Part shown: positions 27,262 through 35,840 of the stretch, in pieces
How positions within the stretch are numbered: the stretch's first letter is position 1
Layout of the letters: every line of letters begins with the position of its first letter
Assembly: GCF_019880545.1 (NCBI RefSeq)
Contig: NZ_JAINVW010000003.1
Span: forward strand, 1,240,001 to 1,304,000
Source: Flagellimonas meishanensis
GTDB taxonomy: Bacteria; Bacteroidota; Bacteroidia; Flavobacteriales; Flavobacteriaceae
Direction of reading: 5' to 3'
DNA: 64,000 nucleotides
The notes under the pieces: model-generated
Databases searched by the model: none
The model's input: only the letters and a program-made list of their open reading frames with translations
What the model was told of the DNA's origin: nothing
Made by a program: the position numbers and the translations under genes

Positions 27262-28953
27262 TTAGAATGAAATAAGGGAAGGTTGTTTTACATAAGCATC
27301 TTCGTGCACATTGGCAACGGCCCTACCTGAAGGGTCGTTCATGTTCTTAAAGGCTTCGTCCCACTCGAGGGCTATTTTGGTACTGCATGCTACGGATGGT
27401 TCCTGCGGAACGCTTAGGGCCGCTGCGTCCGAAGGGTAGTGTTCCTCAAAAATGGAACGGTAATAGTACTCTTCTTTTGTGGTAGGGGTTTGGATGGGAA
27501 ACTTGAAATGGGCATGCTGCAGTTGTTCGTCACTTACTTTTTCATCCACAAGTGCTTTCAGGGTATCAATCCAACTGTAGCCCACACCATCCGAAAACTG
27601 TTCTTTTTGTCTCCAGGCCACACTTTCGGGCAGATAGGATTCAAAAGCCTTGCGAACCACCCACTTTTCCATGCGCTCACCATTGATCATTTTATCTTTT
27701 GGGTTGATGCGCATGGCCACATCCATGAATTCTTTGTCCAAAAACGGCACTCTGCCCTCTATACCCCAAGCGGCCAAAGATTTGTTGGCTCGGAGGCAAT
27801 CATACATATGGAGTTTGTCCAATTTCCTCACGGTCTCTTCGTGAAACTCTTGGGCATTGGGAGCTTTGTGAAAATACAGATAGCCCCCAAAAAGCTCATC
27901 AGCACCCTCTCCAGAAAGGACCATCTTGATTCCCATGGATTTGATGACCCTTGCCATTAGGTACATGGGTGTTGAAGCCCGTATTGTGGTGATATCATAT
28001 GTTTCTAGGTTATATATCACGTCCTTAATGGCATCCAATCCTTCTTGAATGGTGAATTTTATCTCGTGATGGATGGTTCCTATATGGTCCGAAACCTTTC
28101 TGGCCGCTGCTAGATCTGGGGAACCTTCCAAACCCACTGAAAAGGAATGCAACTGTGGCCACCAGGCATCGGTGGTATCACCAGATTCTATCCGTTTTTG
28201 GGAATATTTTTTTGCAATGGCCGAGGTCACTGATGAATCAAGTCCCCCTGACAACAATACACCGTAGGGCACATCCGACATCAATTGACGGTGCACCGCA
28301 GCTTCCAACGCTTCTTTAATGGACTGTATACTGGTCTCGTTTTCCTTGACCGCCTCATAGTCCATCCAATCTCTTTTGTACCATCTTTTGAACTCCCCAT
28401 CTGCACTGTGCATATAATGTCCCGGAGGAAAAAGTTCGATCTTGGAACAGGTCCCTTCCAACGCCTTTAGCTCAGAGGCCACATAAAAGGTGCCATTCTT
28501 GTCCCACCCTATGTAAAGCGGAATAATTCCCATATGGTCCCTAGTGATGAAATATTCGTCCTTTTCACTATCATAAATGGCAAAACCGAATATCCCGTTC
28601 AATTCGTCCACGAAATCTGTCCCTTTTTGCTGATAAAGCGCCAAAATGACCTCACAATCGGATTGGGTCCTGAACTGGTACTTGCCCTCAAACGGCTTTC
28701 TTAGCTCTTGATGGTTATAAATTTCGCCATTGGCCGCCAAAACCAGTTTGCCATCATCACTCAAAAGGGGTTGTTTGCCCGAAGCCGGATCCACAATGGC
28801 CAATCGCTCATGGGCAAGAATGGCCTTTTCATCTGAATAGATTCCACTCCAATCCGGGCCTCTATGCCTGACTTTTTTGGCCATTTCCAATAATTGGGGC
28901 CTAAGGGTCTCCGCACTTTCCTTAATATCAAACGCACATACTATGCCACACAT
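27262..28953 (-). CDS. asnB: Asparagine synthase (glutamine-hydrolysing)
   Basis: Makes asparagine from aspartate, glutamine and ATP. 563 residues from the ATG at 28953, which puts the N-terminal nucleophile at Cys2 (MCGIVCAF); a longer reading to 29013 would bury this Cys and is wrong. The glutaminase half shows RHRGPDWSG, HERLAIVDP, NGEIYNH and RTQSDCEVIL. The synthetase half has the PPi-loop LLSGGLDSSV near residue 235 and GEGADELFGGY. Close in length to E. coli AsnB. It has a long, very AT-rich upstream region shared with the divergent DUF2911 gene. Confidence 0.96.
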   Translation of the reverse strand: MCGIVCAFDIKESAETLRPQLLEMAKKVRHRGPDWSGIYSDEKAILAHERLAIVDPASGKQPLLSDDGKLVLAANGEIYNHQELRKPFEGKYQFRTQSDCEVILALYQQKGTDFVDELNGIFGFAIYDSEKDEYFITRDHMGIIPLYIGWDKNGTFYVASELKALEGTCSKIELFPPGHYMHSADGEFKRWYKRDWMDYEAVKENETSIQSIKEALEAAVHRQLMSDVPYGVLLSGGLDSSVTSAIAKKYSQKRIESGDTTDAWWPQLHSFSVGLEGSPDLAAARKVSDHIGTIHHEIKFTIQEGLDAIKDVIYNLETYDITTIRASTPMYLMARVIKSMGIKMVLSGEGADELFGGYLYFHKAPNAQEFHEETVRKLDKLHMYDCLRANKSLAAWGIEGRVPFLDKEFMDVAMRINPKDKMINGERMEKWVVRKAFESYLPESVAWRQKEQFSDGVGYSWIDTLKALVDEKVSDEQLQHAHFKFPIQTPTTKEEYYYRSIFEEHYPSDAAALSVPQEPSVACSTKIALEWDEAFKNMNDPSGRAVANVHEDAYVKQPSLISF

Positions 28954-29031
28954 AACATATTCTTTATAACAGTATGGAACAAAAGTCTCCATTATTATTA
29001 TTAAATAAAACAAAAAATAAATAATTGATTA

Positions 29032-29051
29032 CATTTATTCTTTAATAAATG
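29032..29051. promoter_or_regulatory. 8-bp dyad in the asnB/DUF2911 intergenic region
   Basis: CATTTATT and AATAAATG are inverted copies with a 4-bp centre, within a 239-bp AT-rich region between two divergent starts. AT-richness makes chance pairing easy; low confidence as an operator. Confidence 0.3.
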
Positions 29052-29192
29052 ATTATTAATATCATATAATAACTTATTTCTGATGATGGTACCAATATTT
29101 ATACGGTCTGTAAGGTTTCCAAATTTTAACGTCTCTTTATAAACACTTCATTCAATTACATCCTAGTTTTGGAAACATCTAAAATCACAATC

Positions 29193-29723
29193 ATGAAAAA
29201 TGTATTCTTTTTTACTTTCTTAACCATTGCTCTGGCATTTTCCACGCAAGCAACAGCACAAAAATTCAGTGGATTGGACAAAAGTCCTGCCGACATAGCT
29301 TCTTATCCAGCCAGCTACCGCGTAGCCGATAAATCAGTTCGTGTAATCTACAGCAGGCCCCAATTAAAGGGACGTAGCCTTGCCGAACTTGCTCCTTCCG
29401 GTAAGGTTTGGAGGACTGGTGCCAACGAGTGCGCCGAAATCACTTTTTACAAGGACGCCACCGTAGGTGGAACGTCCATTGGTGCTGGTACCTACTCACT
29501 GTTCACCATTCCCGGTGAGGATGATTGGACAGTAATATTGAACAGTAATCTAAACCAATGGGGCGCTTATTCCTATGACAGCACTGCGGATGTTGCACGT
29601 GTTTCCGCAAAAGCAAGCAGCGATGGAGAGTCGTTGGAGGCCTTTTCCATTGCTTTTGATGATGATGGCAATATGATCATGGGGTGGGACAAAACCCGGG
29701 TTACCTTGCCTATTAGCATGTAA
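29193..29723 (+). CDS. DUF2911-family secreted protein
   Basis: 176 residues from ATG 29193. Signal peptide ends at TQATAQ (about residue 22). The mature part carries the DUF2911 pattern: SVRVIYSRPQLKGRSLAEL, GKVWRTGANECAEITFYKD, GAGTYSLFTIPGEDDWTVILNS, then NQWGAYSYD. DUF2911 proteins are common periplasmic/secreted beta-sandwich proteins of Bacteroidota with no known activity. Divergent from asnB. ATG at 29169 gives an 8-residue leader before the signal peptide and is less likely. Confidence 0.9.
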   Translation: MKNVFFFTFLTIALAFSTQATAQKFSGLDKSPADIASYPASYRVADKSVRVIYSRPQLKGRSLAELAPSGKVWRTGANECAEITFYKDATVGGTSIGAGTYSLFTIPGEDDWTVILNSNLNQWGAYSYDSTADVARVSAKASSDGESLEAFSIAFDDDGNMIMGWDKTRVTLPISM

Positions 29724-29744
29724 TACCGATATATTTGAAAATAA

Positions 29745-29769
29745 AAAAGGCGGGGATGACCCGCCTTTT
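29745..29769. terminator. Terminator between DUF2911 gene and amidohydrolase gene
   Basis: GGCGGG (29749-29754) pairs with CCCGCC (29760-29765), flanked by an A run on the left and TTTT on the right. It overlaps the last bases of the convergent amidohydrolase gene. Confidence 0.85.
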
Positions 29770-31390
29770 ATTTTTTGCGAATGCCGCCCAGAAAAACCTG
29801 CTCTGCTTCCAGGTGTGGGACACTGTCAATGGGCATGGTCATGATATCGCCGCTAAGGATAACGAAGTCGGCAAACTTTCCGACCTCGATACTGCCTTTT
29901 TCCTTTTCCTCAAAATTGGAATAGGCCGCCCAAATGGTCATTCCTTTTAGTGTTTCTTCACGGGAAAGCGCATCTTTCATTTGAAAACCGCCATCAGGAT
30001 AATCTTCCAGGTCTTGACGGTCCACCGCTGCATAAAAAGTCAGGAACGGGCTCACCCTCTCCACGGGGAAATCGGTTCCCAAAGCCACTACGCCGGCCTT
30101 GTCCAACAGTGTTTTAAAGGCATAGGCTCCCTTGACCCGTTCCGGTCCCAGCCGATCTTCTGCCCAGTACATATCACTTGTGGCATGGGTTGGTTGCACG
30201 GATGGGATGATGCCTTTTTCAAAGTAATCAAAATCAGCAATGGAAACCACCTGCGCATGTTCCACCTTCCAGCGTCTATCTTCCTTTCCTTCCAGTGCTT
30301 TTTCATAGGCCCGAAGCACCACAACATTGGCAGAATCCCCAATGGCATGTGTGTTCATTTGATAGTCGGATGCCGCTATGCGTTGCGCCAATGCCTCCAT
30401 TTGATCCATTGGGGTTATCATGGCTCCATAATGGCCGTTTTGGTCCGAATAGGGTTCCTTTAGCGCAGCGCCCCGGGACCCCAACGCACCATCGCCATAC
30501 ACTTTTATAGATCGTACGTTAAGTTTATCTGTTTTGATGATTCCGCGGTTGAGAAAATGATCCAAATTTTCCTTGGAATTGCCCACCATGGCATAAACCC
30601 GCATGGAAAGTGCGCCCGCTTGTTGCAGACTGTCTATGAGTTCGATAATGGATTGGTCCAAGCCTGCATCGTTAACGGTAGTGAGCCCATAATCCAAGCA
30701 TAATTTTTCAGCGTCCTTTAACGCCTGTATCTGGGTGGCCCTATTCGGCCGGGGCATCACTGCATCGACCATCCGCATGGGCGTATCGACAAGCACTCCG
30801 GTCAATTTTCCATCTTTTTTTACGATTTCCCCACCCTCCACTTTGGTTTCGGAAGTGATTCCGGCCAAATCCAAGGCCTTTTGGTTGACCAGATAAGCAT
30901 GCCCGTCCACACGCTCCAGAGCTATTGGAATTTCGGGGAACAGCGCATCCAATCGGTCCTTGGTCGGAAATGTTTTCTCCTCCCAATCATTCTGGTCCCA
31001 TCCCCTTCCCTGAATAAAATTTGTGGGGTTCTCTTTTTGGAAAGCAACCACCTTTTCCAAAATTTCCTCAAAACTGGACGTCCCCACTAAATCAACCACC
31101 TGTTGGTTCAAACCCAATCCATAAAAATGGCAGTGGGCGTCGATCAACCCAGGAACAATGGTTTTGCCCTGGGCATCCAGTTCCTCGGTTGCCTCATAGC
31201 TTTTTTGTATCTCCAAGTGGTCTCCCACTGCGATGAACCTGCCATCCTTGACCGCAATGCCGGTTGCTTTCGAAAAATTCCCATCAACAGTATAAACATT
31301 GGCATTGTGAACGATCAGATCCACTTTCTCCCGCGGATTGCAGGCCACCAAAAACAGAAGGCACAAACTAGAGATGATACGGTATTTCAT
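29768..31390 (-). CDS. Amidohydrolase-family lipoprotein (YtcJ-like)
   Basis: 540 residues from ATG 31390. Lipobox LLFLVAC gives lipidated Cys17. The metal-dependent amidohydrolase fold is recognisable: the N-terminal beta domain with ANVYTVDGNFSKATGIAVKDGRFIAVGD, the first metal motif LIDAHCHFYGLG, and later HAIGDSANVVVLRAYE, WKVEHAQVVSIADFDYF and the final ALGTDFPVERVSPF with the catalytic Asp. The C-terminus returns to the beta domain (GKFADFVILSGDIMTMP). YtcJ-type enzymes cleave formyl, acyl or amide bonds; the substrate is not predictable. Envelope-anchored. Confidence 0.92.
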   Translation of the reverse strand: MKYRIISSLCLLFLVACNPREKVDLIVHNANVYTVDGNFSKATGIAVKDGRFIAVGDHLEIQKSYEATEELDAQGKTIVPGLIDAHCHFYGLGLNQQVVDLVGTSSFEEILEKVVAFQKENPTNFIQGRGWDQNDWEEKTFPTKDRLDALFPEIPIALERVDGHAYLVNQKALDLAGITSETKVEGGEIVKKDGKLTGVLVDTPMRMVDAVMPRPNRATQIQALKDAEKLCLDYGLTTVNDAGLDQSIIELIDSLQQAGALSMRVYAMVGNSKENLDHFLNRGIIKTDKLNVRSIKVYGDGALGSRGAALKEPYSDQNGHYGAMITPMDQMEALAQRIAASDYQMNTHAIGDSANVVVLRAYEKALEGKEDRRWKVEHAQVVSIADFDYFEKGIIPSVQPTHATSDMYWAEDRLGPERVKGAYAFKTLLDKAGVVALGTDFPVERVSPFLTFYAAVDRQDLEDYPDGGFQMKDALSREETLKGMTIWAAYSNFEEKEKGSIEVGKFADFVILSGDIMTMPIDSVPHLEAEQVFLGGIRKK

Positions 31391-31439
31391 TTTGATAGGG
31401 TTTCCATCAAAAATAGAGAAAGCGAATGGAATATGGTGA

Positions 31440-32525
31440 TTACTCGTCCACAAACTCGGTCATCACAAACTCCACCCGTCTGTTCTTTCTGCGGGCTTTT
31501 TCGGTAAGTGTGGTATCCAAAGGAATTTGGTTGCCATAACCTTTTGAGCTGATACGTTCTTTCTCCAATCCCAAAGTCATAAGATAGCGGGCCACACTCT
31601 GTGCCCTTTGGCGGGAAAGCACATCATTGTAATCTTCTGAACCTAGATCATCGGTATGCCCACTAATGGAAACTTTCAGGTTTGGATGTTTTTTCAGGTA
31701 TTCATAAACGTCCTGCAAGCTTTGCTTTGCTTTGGGTTGCAGATCAAAACGATCAAAATTGAAATTGACATGATCCAAAACATAGATTTCATTGGGTCTA
31801 TATTCAGGTCCCAGATATTTCAGGGAAACATCGTCCACATAGTAATAGGAATAGCCCTCAGTTCCCGGAAGCTCTTCATTAAAATGGAGATAGTCTGTAC
31901 TATGGTTACTCTTAAAATTCCCAAGAATCAAATTGGCCTCAAAGCCTTTGGCCACAAATTCGAGGCTTATTTGCATCCATTTGGACTTATCATCATAATA
32001 ACCAATGGACTGAAATTGCTTGGCATGCGTAGTTTTGATTCCGTTTGAGGCCAGGGCAGTATGGGAAAGTTGCCTTTTTGTATGTACGGAAAGTGCTTTT
32101 TCGGATAAAACCGCCCCAATATCCTTTACCGCGCCATCGGATTTTTCTGAAAGGCTCAGATATAGGCTCAGCTCATAACGATGTCCTTTTTGAAGGGTCT
32201 CCTTAAGCGCTACCTGAATATATTCGCGATAATCCTTTGGCGCAAATAGATAGAGTCCGGCGTAGGCGCTTCCTTCAAATGCTTCCTGTTTTCCTTTGAA
32301 ATTTAGAGGTATCCCGAGCTTGGTTCTGCTGCATTGGTTAAAATAATCGGTGGTGCCCAAGGTAGGGGCGTTCCAGTACTCCGCATCGCGATTCAGATTG
32401 CTCATCTTTACGGGACAGGTGGCAAAATCCTCAAATCCCCCATTTTGAACCAGGTTCTGGGCATGGATCTGTGCAGCATGGATCATAACTGCTAGGGACA
32501 CTATGTGAATGAATCGCAATGGCAT
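31440..32525 (-). CDS. OmpA-domain outer-membrane protein with carbohydrate-binding-like N-terminus
   Basis: 361 residues from ATG 32525 (MPLRFIHIVSLAVMIHAAQIHAQ), cleavage after Ala-Gln. The N-terminal part NLVQNGGFEDFATCPVKMSN, with WNAPTLGTTDYFNQC and a later GHRYELSLYLSLSE, resembles the jelly-roll modules seen in carbohydrate-binding proteins. The C-terminal ~110 residues are an OmpA-like peptidoglycan-binding domain: FDLQPKAKQSLQDVYEYLK, VSISGHTDDLGSEDYNDVLSRQRAQSVARYL and the final RKNRRVEFVM. There is no beta-barrel between them. It probably links a surface or periplasmic module to the cell wall. Confidence 0.9.
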   Translation of the reverse strand: MPLRFIHIVSLAVMIHAAQIHAQNLVQNGGFEDFATCPVKMSNLNRDAEYWNAPTLGTTDYFNQCSRTKLGIPLNFKGKQEAFEGSAYAGLYLFAPKDYREYIQVALKETLQKGHRYELSLYLSLSEKSDGAVKDIGAVLSEKALSVHTKRQLSHTALASNGIKTTHAKQFQSIGYYDDKSKWMQISLEFVAKGFEANLILGNFKSNHSTDYLHFNEELPGTEGYSYYYVDDVSLKYLGPEYRPNEIYVLDHVNFNFDRFDLQPKAKQSLQDVYEYLKKHPNLKVSISGHTDDLGSEDYNDVLSRQRAQSVARYLMTLGLEKERISSKGYGNQIPLDTTLTEKARRKNRRVEFVMTEFVDE

Positions 32526-32647
32526 GGTTTCGAACCGCATTGAAACGACCAATCGCAATTAAGGTTGATGGACTGGCGTAGACTAAATAACGTTTTTTTC
32601 GAAGAATTATTTCGCTATTGTCTAATAATCAGCATTTTGAACAACAA

Positions 32648-34057
32648 TCAATCTGTGGGCGACATCCAAGCAATAATATCTTTTGCAATACTTGGATGAT
32701 AGTTCTCCATAATATGGGCTCTATATTCACCGGCTAGAGATAATCTTGCCCCTTCCTCCTTGGACTTTATTTTAGCAAAAACGTGGTCGGCTTCTGGAAT
32801 TTCCAAAAAGGTACCCTGACCGGGATTTTGTTCATTGATTAGGGAAACAATATCCTTTGCGGCTCCATTGTTAAGGGCTTGGAGGTCTGAAGTGCCATAG
32901 ATTGCCAATACTTTTGATTTTACATTGGACCATGATTCAGCATTACGAATGCTATTGATGGTCGAAAAGAATGTATAATGTCGTCCGAAGAAGTAGTCCC
33001 CATCGCTATAGTTCAACACATTCATTTCTTCATCCAAATATTTTTTGTTTTTAGGATCTTTACGTATTTCCTGCGGCGATTTTCCCTCTATCAACCATTG
33101 GTGCATCAGGGAAATGGAATTTCTGACCATGGCATCCATTTGCTCCCTGGTCTCAACGCCAAAGTAAATGGGCTGTTCCCGAAAATTATCTAGAAAATAT
33201 TCGAACCATGTCTTATAGATCGGCGCGTATACAATTATGCCCTTGGGTTGATATGCCTTTGCCAAAATAGGTGCAGTGACACTTCCCATGGAGTGTCCAA
33301 ATAGAAACAGTTGCTCCATATCCACATAAGGCAAAGCTCGAAATTGCACGTAAGCGGCCTTATGGATTTCCAGTTCCTCCTCATAGTCAATATCCCGACA
33401 GTTTTTTATCTCCTCGCTGTCTCCAATTCCAGGTCGTTCAATTCTATAAACCGTATACCCAGCATTTACAAAATCATCGATCAGTAGTTTTGCCGGCTCA
33501 GTAGGATTGGCCCAAAAATCTTGCGAACCACAATAAATCCCTTGTAAAAAGAAAATTGCTGGGGATTTGTCAACACGTTTTGGTTTATGTACTATGGTCC
33601 GTAATCTACCCAATCTGGTCTGAAGTGTTCCATAGATCACTTCTGTATCGTTTGAAGATGATTCCTTAGGTTTTCCAAGAGCATGTCCCTTAATTGTTTT
33701 TGTTTTTCCATTTCTATTGATCTGTATTCGCAAAAAAACACCTTCCCTGAGTCCACGGGCCAAGGCAAAAACTTGAGATCTATCCGTTATTTCTTCGTCG
33801 TTTATTTGCAAAACCACATCTCCTGTTTGCATTCCCAAATTCGCAGCAGTGGAACCAGATATGATCCTTGTGACCAAAGCGCCACTAGCTATCTGCAGTT
33901 TGTTGACTTCCGCCACTGAGTCATTAACGGTTACAATCCCGATGCCTAGGGACGCCTTTCGCTGCAATTCTTGCGCCATTGATTTTGAAGTAAGCGCAAC
34001 GCCAAAAACCAACAACAATATGGACCAATACTTCATTGTACTTTTATGCTCAACCAT
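32648..34057 (-). CDS. Secreted PDZ plus alpha/beta hydrolase protein
   Basis: 469 residues. Signal peptide to about residue 28 (SKSMAQ), then a PDZ domain (about 33-115; LGIGIVTVND, then SGSTAANLGMQTGDVVLQINDEEI). The rest is an alpha/beta hydrolase with FLQGIYCGSQDFW, the nucleophile elbow GHSMGS, an acid in YGTSDLQAL and a histidine in PEADHVFA, so a full triad is plausible. ATG at 34036 is an alternative start; the ATG at 34057 overlaps the upstream gene's stop by 8 nt, the same geometry as the next junction, and is preferred. Last gene of the AraC-headed cluster. Substrate unknown; a peptidase or esterase role is inference. Confidence 0.88.
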   Translation of the reverse strand: MVEHKSTMKYWSILLLVFGVALTSKSMAQELQRKASLGIGIVTVNDSVAEVNKLQIASGALVTRIISGSTAANLGMQTGDVVLQINDEEITDRSQVFALARGLREGVFLRIQINRNGKTKTIKGHALGKPKESSSNDTEVIYGTLQTRLGRLRTIVHKPKRVDKSPAIFFLQGIYCGSQDFWANPTEPAKLLIDDFVNAGYTVYRIERPGIGDSEEIKNCRDIDYEEELEIHKAAYVQFRALPYVDMEQLFLFGHSMGSVTAPILAKAYQPKGIIVYAPIYKTWFEYFLDNFREQPIYFGVETREQMDAMVRNSISLMHQWLIEGKSPQEIRKDPKNKKYLDEEMNVLNYSDGDYFFGRHYTFFSTINSIRNAESWSNVKSKVLAIYGTSDLQALNNGAAKDIVSLINEQNPGQGTFLEIPEADHVFAKIKSKEEGARLSLAGEYRAHIMENYHPSIAKDIIAWMSPTD

Positions 34058-35840
34058 TGTCCTTTAAAAATTTATGTACAGTTCCAAAATATTCATCAGG
34101 CGCATCAAGCCATCCGTAATGAACACAATTGCTTAATAATTTAAGGGTTGAGTTTGGAAATACGGCATGCATGGCCTCTGCATGCTCTGGGGCCACAATA
34201 TCATTTTTTCCATGAATGATGAGAACCGGATTGGCAAACTGCTTCATTTCATCCACTACATTATACTGGGTTTTTCGCAAGTCTGACCATATCGATTGGT
34301 TCACTTCAGGGTGGTACCGTGAATTAAATGCGAGGCCTTTGAAAACCCTATTCCTGTTTTCTTGGTTATAGAGATAGCCTCCTGCAATGGCTTTGGCCCG
34401 TTTCATGCGGCGTAAATCAATATTTTCCTCACTATCCAGGTTGGCAAGAACATCCTTATCTTCATCATCCAGTCTGGACATTAGCCTTTGATCTACTGTG
34501 CTTAAAAAATCCATTGTCATACCCGCTGAATGAGACAATATCATCGCTTTTACATTATCTGGATATTTGGCCGCGTAGCTCATTGCATATAATCCGCCGA
34601 AGGATTGACCAAACAGTGTGATTTTTTCCAATCCCAGGTGTTTTCTCAGGGCTTCCAGATCCTGCACCATCAAATCTATAGTAAGACTGCTATCCTGGGG
34701 CCCATGCAGTTTGGAAAAACCTGTTCCCCTTTGGTCGAACAGAACAACAAGACGGTCCCTGGAAAAGTTTTGGGCCAATGAAGCAAAATTGTGACTGGAA
34801 AATCCTGGACCTCCATTAAGAATAAACAACGGCTCCCCCGCTCCAAAAACCTTGTATGCGAGCTTAAGGTCCTTCATTGGCAGGTACGAATAGTCCGCTT
34901 TCTTCTTTTGGATATAATCAACGACCACACTACGGTATTTTGAGTTGTCCATTTTGCCCAGATCTTGTAAAAGTTGACTGTGGCCCATATCCTTTATGTG
35001 ATAAAATTCCATGGTTTCGTAGTTAGCTTTACCGGCCTCTTGTTCAAGCAGCTGGGTATAACCATAGGTATCCTTTTCAGAAATGACCAGCATGGGGATC
35101 CATTGGTTGTCAATATATGAAGTCGGTGATGCCCTCCGATGCTCTCGTTCAGTATTGCCAAAAACAGCCTGTACGTGCTTTTCAGCCATGTCTTTCCCAT
35201 TATATTTCAAATGGCTTTCATGATAAGCTGCGATGTCATAAGCTCCGGCAATGGGTATGGCAGCCCTGATATCCCTTACCGACATGCCAACTTCGAACAG
35301 ATAGCTTGGGTCCATGGCCAATAGCGCGGACAAATGGCCCCCTGCAGAATAGCCGCTAACAAAAATGGAATTTTGGTCATAGCCGTAGGATTCGGCATTT
35401 TGATACACCCATGCAAAAGATCGGGCGACATCTTTTATGTGCTCAGGATGCTGGATTCCTTCATCAAACTTCGGATTCTTCCAGGTGCCCGGACTCAGTC
35501 TGTAGCTTATTGTGGCTACTGCAATACCTTCATTTGCAAATGCACGGGCCAAATCTGTTTCAAACTTTCTACCGCCAAAAGCCCAGGCACCACCGTGAAT
35601 CCACAGCAAAATTGGTGGGTTTTCCACATTATTGGGAACGAACAGGTTTAGCTTGTGCTTGATAGTGTCCGCATCCTTGCCTTTGTAATACGGAAGATCG
35701 TAGTACTCGGTAACATCATTGACCTTCCCATTTTTTTGAAATCCTGAACATCCCCAACTACACCCGAGGCATAGGGTAAAAGCAAGAATCAATATGGTAA
35801 ACTCCTTATTCCATTGTTTCATTCTCCAATCTTTATTCAT
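34050..35840 (-). CDS. Tandem alpha/beta hydrolase fusion, probable lipoprotein
   Basis: 596 residues: two full alpha/beta hydrolase domains in one chain. The first (about 45-315) is of the esterase/HSL type with HGGAW (82-86), GYSAGG with Ser165, Asp257 (SEKDTYG) and His287 (DMGHS). The second (about 322-596) is of the proline-iminopeptidase/epoxide-hydrolase type with GGPG (343-346), DQRGTG (369-374), GQSFGG with Ser413, Asp547 (HGKND) and His574 (CVHYG). Both triads look complete. The N-terminal hydrophobic stretch ends in Cys-rich LCLGCSWGC, an imperfect lipobox. It overlaps the FG-GAP gene by 8 nt at its start and the PDZ-hydrolase gene by 8 nt at its end. Substrate unknown. Confidence 0.92.
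   Translation of the reverse strand: MNKDWRMKQWNKEFTILILAFTLCLGCSWGCSGFQKNGKVNDVTEYYDLPYYKGKDADTIKHKLNLFVPNNVENPPILLWIHGGAWAFGGRKFETDLARAFANEGIAVATISYRLSPGTWKNPKFDEGIQHPEHIKDVARSFAWVYQNAESYGYDQNSIFVSGYSAGGHLSALLAMDPSYLFEVGMSVRDIRAAIPIAGAYDIAAYHESHLKYNGKDMAEKHVQAVFGNTEREHRRASPTSYIDNQWIPMLVISEKDTYGYTQLLEQEAGKANYETMEFYHIKDMGHSQLLQDLGKMDNSKYRSVVVDYIQKKKADYSYLPMKDLKLAYKVFGAGEPLFILNGGPGFSSHNFASLAQNFSRDRLVVLFDQRGTGFSKLHGPQDSSLTIDLMVQDLEALRKHLGLEKITLFGQSFGGLYAMSYAAKYPDNVKAMILSHSAGMTMDFLSTVDQRLMSRLDDEDKDVLANLDSEENIDLRRMKRAKAIAGGYLYNQENRNRVFKGLAFNSRYHPEVNQSIWSDLRKTQYNVVDEMKQFANPVLIIHGKNDIVAPEHAEAMHAVFPNSTLKLLSNCVHYGWLDAPDEYFGTVHKFLKDNG

Noticed and set aside
35610..35630. DnaA-box-like TTTTCCACA within the hydrolase gene
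   Set aside because: A lone 9-mer in coding sequence is expected by chance.
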